The translations under genes were made by a program, and so were the position numbers. Of a DNA stretch of 64,000 nt, positions 59,701 through 64,000 are shown one piece after another. The notes below the pieces were generated by a model. It was not told where the DNA came from, made no database searches, and saw only the letters and a program-made list of their open reading frames with translations. Where the stretch lies: the NCBI GenBank assembly GCA_003952965.2, contig CM025855.1:26765613-26829612 (forward strand), written 5' to 3'. The stretch is from Morella rubra. Its lineage: Eukaryota; Streptophyta; Magnoliopsida; Fagales; Myricaceae. Position 1 is the first letter of the stretch; every line of letters starts with the position of its first letter.

Positions 59701-62700
59701 TTGCTTTCACCTCTTCATGTCAGAATCAGCATTTTGAACATTTTGCATCTGATGTTTTACAGCATGAAGCTCCAATTCCAGCTCTTCTCTTTGCAAATGT
59801 TGTCGTTCAGCTTCTCCTTTAAGAATGTTGACCTAGAAAGTGGGAATCAGTGAGGCATGGGAACCAAAAAAAGGCACAAGTGGAATTTGTCTATCATGGC
59901 ATTTGTAGCTCAGAACTTACCTTGTTTTCCAGTACATTTATAGTATATTCTAGCTCTTCAACAGACTTCTCCAATAGTTTCACTTCTGCCTCCTTGTCTT
60001 CAGCATAGATCTGTCTTGATTCAGCTATCTGAGGTCAATGAAAAATTATCTTAGGGAACATGAAAAACAATAAGTATTCACGAAGTCTGAGGGTTAAACT
60101 AGATTGTACCTGCTGAGCTTCCACTGCAAGTGCTTCATTTTCATCTGTCAGTGCCTGTGCCCTTTCAAGCTTTTCTTTCCAGCTATTGACCTCAACCCGC
60201 AGAAGATCCCTCTCACTGGCAAGTTCATTCATGTTGCTCATAAGGGATTGGATTGAATCATTCATTAGGCCAATAGCATTACTCATTTCTGACAGTTCCA
60301 TTTCCAAGGTCTCTGTTATCTTCTTTTTCTCTGCCAATCCTTCCTCTAGAGAACCTTTTGCTGCCAAGACATCTTCAATATGAGCTCTGAGCTCCAGATT
60401 TTCACTAGAAAGCGTTTTCAGAGACTCGCGTTCTTTTGAGAGATCCAACTCAAGCACAGAGATATGATCCATTTTAGCCTGCAACTGAGCTTCAAGCATT
60501 TGACTATTTGCAAGAGCCTGATCAAGCTCCCCTGTTCTTACAGTGAGCTCATCTTCTAATGCCTCCACAGAAAAAGCCATTTCCTCAATTTCATCTTTTC
60601 GATCTTTGGTATTAGATGCAGACTCTTGTAACAAGCTTAGATCAAATAACAATCCTTTTAAAACATCTTCCTTTCTAACTAGCTCAGCATGGAGAGTCAA
60701 ATTTTCAGATACCACATCCCTAGCATGGCACTCCAAGCAGTCAAACTCTTCTATCAGCTTAGATGTCCTCTCTATGTTTTCATAAATTTCGGGAGACATT
60801 TTATCCACACTTGAAGAGGAATTTTCCTTGAGCATATTAACTAACCTGCTGCCCATCATGTCGACAGTTTCCACTGTATCAATGCACTTGATGATATTCA
60901 AGCTCAAAATGGAGAGGCCCTCATGCATACTTTCCTTTATGGAGCAAATTTCCTTTCTTAAGAAAGCATTCTCTTCCTTCAATGAATTTGCATGGTTAAC
61001 ATAGTTATGGCAGTCCCGTGTTTTTGAAGATAACTCCTCAAGCACAATTGACTGAGAATTTTGGAGCTCCTTCATTTCAACATTCTTCATCTCCAGATCG
61101 GTCTGTAGAAGGACAACATGATTAAAAGATGATTCAAAATTAGAACTCTTTTGCTCCAAGTCTCGGAGAACCAAACTTTTTTCAGCCTTTAACTTCAGAT
61201 TCTCACTTTTCAATGACTCATTCTCATCCGCCAAACTGCTCATTTTGCATAGGTCTGCATTTTTCATGTCCAATTCATTTTGAAGCTTGTGCAACAAACT
61301 TTCCATCACCCAAATATTCTTTTGCAACTCTTGGTTTTTTTCATCAAGAGCAGAAATTTCATTGGATGAAAATGCTAATGCTGATTCCTTTGTGTTAAGA
61401 TCGTTCAGTAGATTTTTATGTTCAGCTTCATGTGCCCGAACCTGGTTCAATAGCTTCACTTTCATTTCGTTCACTTCACCAAGTTCATTTTTCAATCTAT
61501 TGTTTGAAGAAGTAACATCCTGTAGCAACCAAATCTGTTGTTCAAGAGCCTTGTTCACTTCCTCCACCTGTGAAATCCTTGAGCTGCTGACATTCAGCCT
61601 TGACAACATGTCCTTCCTCTCCAAGTTCACCTGCTGAATTTGTTTTTGTAGAAGGGAAACCTCAAATTCCTGGTCCAGTAGAAATTGTACTTTCATTTCT
61701 GCATCGACCTTGCCAAAAATTATTTCTTGCTTCAAAAGTTCAAGTACTGAACAACACTTGAGATACTCTCTTTCTGAGTGAGCTTTCTGGAGAGCAATCT
61801 CTTCCAGTGTTAAAGCCAAGATAAGTGACTCAAAATCCTTAGAGCACTGGTCTACCATGAAAAGATCAGCTTCAGATTCTAGGACCTCTTCCTTATATTT
61901 TAGCATTTTCTCCTGATCCAGAAGATATGCCAAAACATCACTGTTACTGAGGTCCAACTCCTTTATTAACCTTGCAAGCTGAGATCCCATATAATTAGAC
62001 CTTTGCAACATCAACTCCTCTTGGAGCTGCAGGTCTGATATCTTTTTCTCAAAAGTAGATACCTTGACACTAAGCTCCCCAGTTTCTTCTTCTTTCCTTG
62101 AGATTTTATCAAAACTGTTCTTGATGTCAGACAGTAGTTTCCCTTTGAGGATTCTACACATCTCAAGCTCTCTTCTTGACTTATTGTTGTGTTCCCTCAA
62201 ATCAGATATTACAGAATTTGATTCACAGAGACCATGTTGAAGCAAACCATTCTCTGCATTCAGCCCTGTGACTGTTTCCAACAAAATACCCATGTGACAG
62301 AGATGAAGCACTGACACAGCACTGTCCTTCACAATTATTTGAGACCACACACCTTCAAGCCATGAATGCACCAACTTTGTGGAGTTTACAAGCAGAGACT
62401 TCACGCAGCGGAAGTCACAGCCTAAAGACATGAAGGTTTGAGTAAATGTAGTCTGGAACTCTGTAATGACCCCCTCAAGCTCCATAACAAGAGCCCTTGC
62501 TTCCGTCAAATCTGAGCCAAGCTGCTTTTCAAGGTTTTGAAACTGCTGATGCTTCAGATCATTGATGGCCTGCAAGCTCTGAACCTCCTTGAGTAACATG
62601 GCCTCACTTCCCTTCAGCGTTTCTATATCAAGCTTCATTTGTTCATTCGCCAGTAACAGTCTATTGATCATAATATCTGCATCTTTCGTGGTATTTTGGG

Positions 62701-62788
62701 CCTCTTCAAATTTGGCAAAGATACAGGAAGCCTCTGCAGCTTTCTGGGCTGCAACTATCTTTGCATCACCAACTTCAAGTTCAAGCAA
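56755..62788 (-). CDS. KIN-12 type kinesin (POK-like), stalk and tail, 5' part outside the window
   Basis: Fifteen exons in 5'-3' order: 60110-62788, 59921-60028, 59711-59832, 59531-59618, 59307-59381, 58895-59137, 58686-58784, 58340-58414, 58188-58246, 57986-58097, 57787-57897, 57455-57625, 57302-57367, 57072-57191 and 56755-56892. Together they encode 1,421 residues to the stop. The first exon alone gives 893 residues of continuous heptad coiled coil rich in Leu, Glu and Lys. Later conserved blocks include SGSPFKCIGLGLGQQ, SMTHDVIRDLLGVKLD, EERRGWLEAIDRKQAEM and KVQIAQTLLGLCTSVLK, which I associate with the C-terminus of plant KIN-12 kinesins (POK1/POK2). These mark the cortical division zone and guide the phragmoplast. 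The motor domain must lie beyond 64000, so the identity rests on the tail. One intron appears to be GC-AG and one is stop-free. Confidence 0.85.
58612..59611. repeat. KIN-12 duplicated block, native position
   Basis: Matches 63004-64000 at an offset of 4,389 (4,392 before a 3-bp indel near 58636). It contains the 3' part of one exon plus exons 59307-59381, 58895-59137 and 58686-58784 in the order expected for the gene's C-terminus, so this is the native copy. It continues to the right at least as far as the window allows the comparison. Confidence 0.92.
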
Positions 62789-63003
62789 CTGCAACAGGAT
62801 TTCAAAAAAAGGTTGGTTAAGTTGTTGAGTGCCGAAAATGACAAGAATTGTTGAGATTAACTGTACTATATCCAACAGCATGAAGTTAGAGAGAGAGAGA
62901 GAGAGAAACAGACAACAAGCAAAACAAAAAATCATGCAACTCCAGATTATTAATCTCAATTATCAATTGTGAAGATAAACAAAAAATCATGACAACTCCC
63001 CAC

Positions 63004-64000
63004 TGGTACAACATATACTCTGCGATATATATAATGGAAGACAAAATTGAGTAAAGAAGGATACATAAGTTTACCACATAATTGGTCATATCCAACTTTA
63101 CTCCAAGCAGGTCTCTAATTACATCATGCGTCATACTCTCAGCAGCAGCTAACCTCGCATTCAATGCAAATATCTGCATTGCCCAGTAGCAAAAGTGACC
63201 ATCTTGGAAAAGCAAAATAGAAAAATTCGTATCTCCAATGTCTGCAGAATTCATAGAATCCACATTGAGAAGGCCAAGGGTACCTCTTTCTGCCGGCTTA
63301 CTGCCAAACATTCAAGCTCTTCAATACGTAGCTTTGCAGCAGTAAGCTCCTCATCATTCTCAGACTTTATTTGCTGTCCCAAGCCCAAACCAATGCATTT
63401 AAAAGGGGAACCAGAACCCCTAGACTTTGTGGCATACTTCTCTGACTTATTTGATGAATAATTCATGACATGAGTGGAATGTCCTTCAGGCTTGACTTGT
63501 TCAACCATGGCTTCCAATGCCTTGAACTGTTAACGAAGTTCATACTTTACATAATTGTAAAACTCCAAGAAACTATAACAAACTAGTCCCACGGAAACCA
63601 TAACTATTTGCAGCAGAACAAATTCTAGTTCGTTGGATTCCACCCAACCTCTCTACAACAGAACGATGAGATGAATCGTACAATTTCTAGCATACCTTTT
63701 GCTTATATTCACTAGCCTGTGCTTCAGCATGCAGATTTAGCTCTGAGAGATATGCTTTGAGTTGGCTGATCTGGGGGACAATGACAGAAGTATAAATTTC
63801 TAATGCTAAAAGAACATTGACTATGATTGGTTTGAAGTCAGTTGGAAAGGATTGGTTTAAATATCAGGGGCAGAAAATGTAATAGATAACGCTACCAAAG
63901 GTGCAATAGAAGACGTCACCTCTGCATCCTTTTCTGCCATACCCCTCTCAAGATTTTGTTTCTGCGTTAGGGCTTCTTGAAGGATTTTCTCTTTCTCATC
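63004..64000. repeat. KIN-12 duplicated block, displaced copy
   Basis: A second copy of 58612-59611 placed upstream (5') of the large coiled-coil exon. Its exons are 63696-63770, 63284-63526 and 63075-63173, plus the start of another running off the edge. All end in phase 0, so splicing to 62788 would keep the frame. In KIN-12 proteins the SPFKCIGLGL block belongs near the C-terminus, so this placement is not native. It is either a recent duplication or a misassembly. Confidence 0.9.

Noticed and set aside
62789-62959. Apparent start MRLIIW upstream of the large KIN-12 exon
   Set aside because: The extra residues are hydrophobic intron translation. The coiled coil begins at a proper acceptor (TTGCAG|TTG) at 62788, and the gene continues upstream.

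Overview
The window is nuclear DNA of a flowering plant, almost certainly a eudicot. It has AT-rich intergenic DNA, short GT-AG introns, plant-only families (class III peroxidase, NIGT1/HHO, SnRK2, OTP51-type PPR, KIN-12), plant transposons and an inserted piece of mitochondrial nad1. No bacterial or viral gene system was seen.

Layout. 1-4.6 kb is a decayed Ty3/gypsy element on the minus strand. A Mutator-like inverted-repeat element sits inside it, and that element carries a further insertion. Next come a four-exon class III peroxidase (6.40-8.23 kb, minus), a Tourist-like element (9.6-10.2 kb), a tRNA-Ile(AAU) (10.64-10.72 kb, minus), a ten-exon LARP6-type RNA-binding protein (11.4-14.5 kb, minus), an exact 691-bp tandem duplication (15.15-16.53 kb) and a five-exon NIGT1/HHO repressor (18.8-21.1 kb, minus). 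About 10 kb of mostly unassigned DNA follows (21.1-31.1 kb), ending in a clean Mutator-type MITE. Then come OTP51 (31.7-34.7 kb, minus) and a subclass III SnRK2 kinase (36.8-41.2 kb, plus), which diverge from a shared 2-kb region. After these are a tandem-repeat patch and a nad1 mitochondrial insertion (42.5-44 kb), a small plastid-type membrane protein gene (45.0-47.0 kb, minus), N-acetyl-gamma-glutamyl-phosphate reductase (48.6-55.5 kb, minus) and the stalk and tail of a KIN-12 phragmoplast kinesin (56.8 kb to beyond the right edge, minus).

I rebuilt exon structures by hand from splice sites and reading phase. For the peroxidase, LARP6, HHO, OTP51, SnRK2, the membrane protein and AGPR (one copy of each exon), every exon sum is a multiple of three and gives an uninterrupted protein of normal family size. 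The genes are independent housekeeping and regulatory loci: ABA signalling, nitrate/phosphate response, plastid splicing, arginine synthesis, cytokinesis, cell-wall peroxidase. They are not a pathway cluster.

The strongest anomaly is a set of near-identical local duplications: 691 bp at 15.2 kb, 1,973 bp inside the reductase gene, and at least 1 kb inside the kinesin gene. The reductase duplication repeats five phase-0 exons in frame, including the catalytic-cysteine exon. Between its two copies lies a 310-bp scrambled, deletion-riddled version of the gene's own 5' end. The pattern looks more like assembly error than biology, but read depth must decide. I found no convincing undescribed system.
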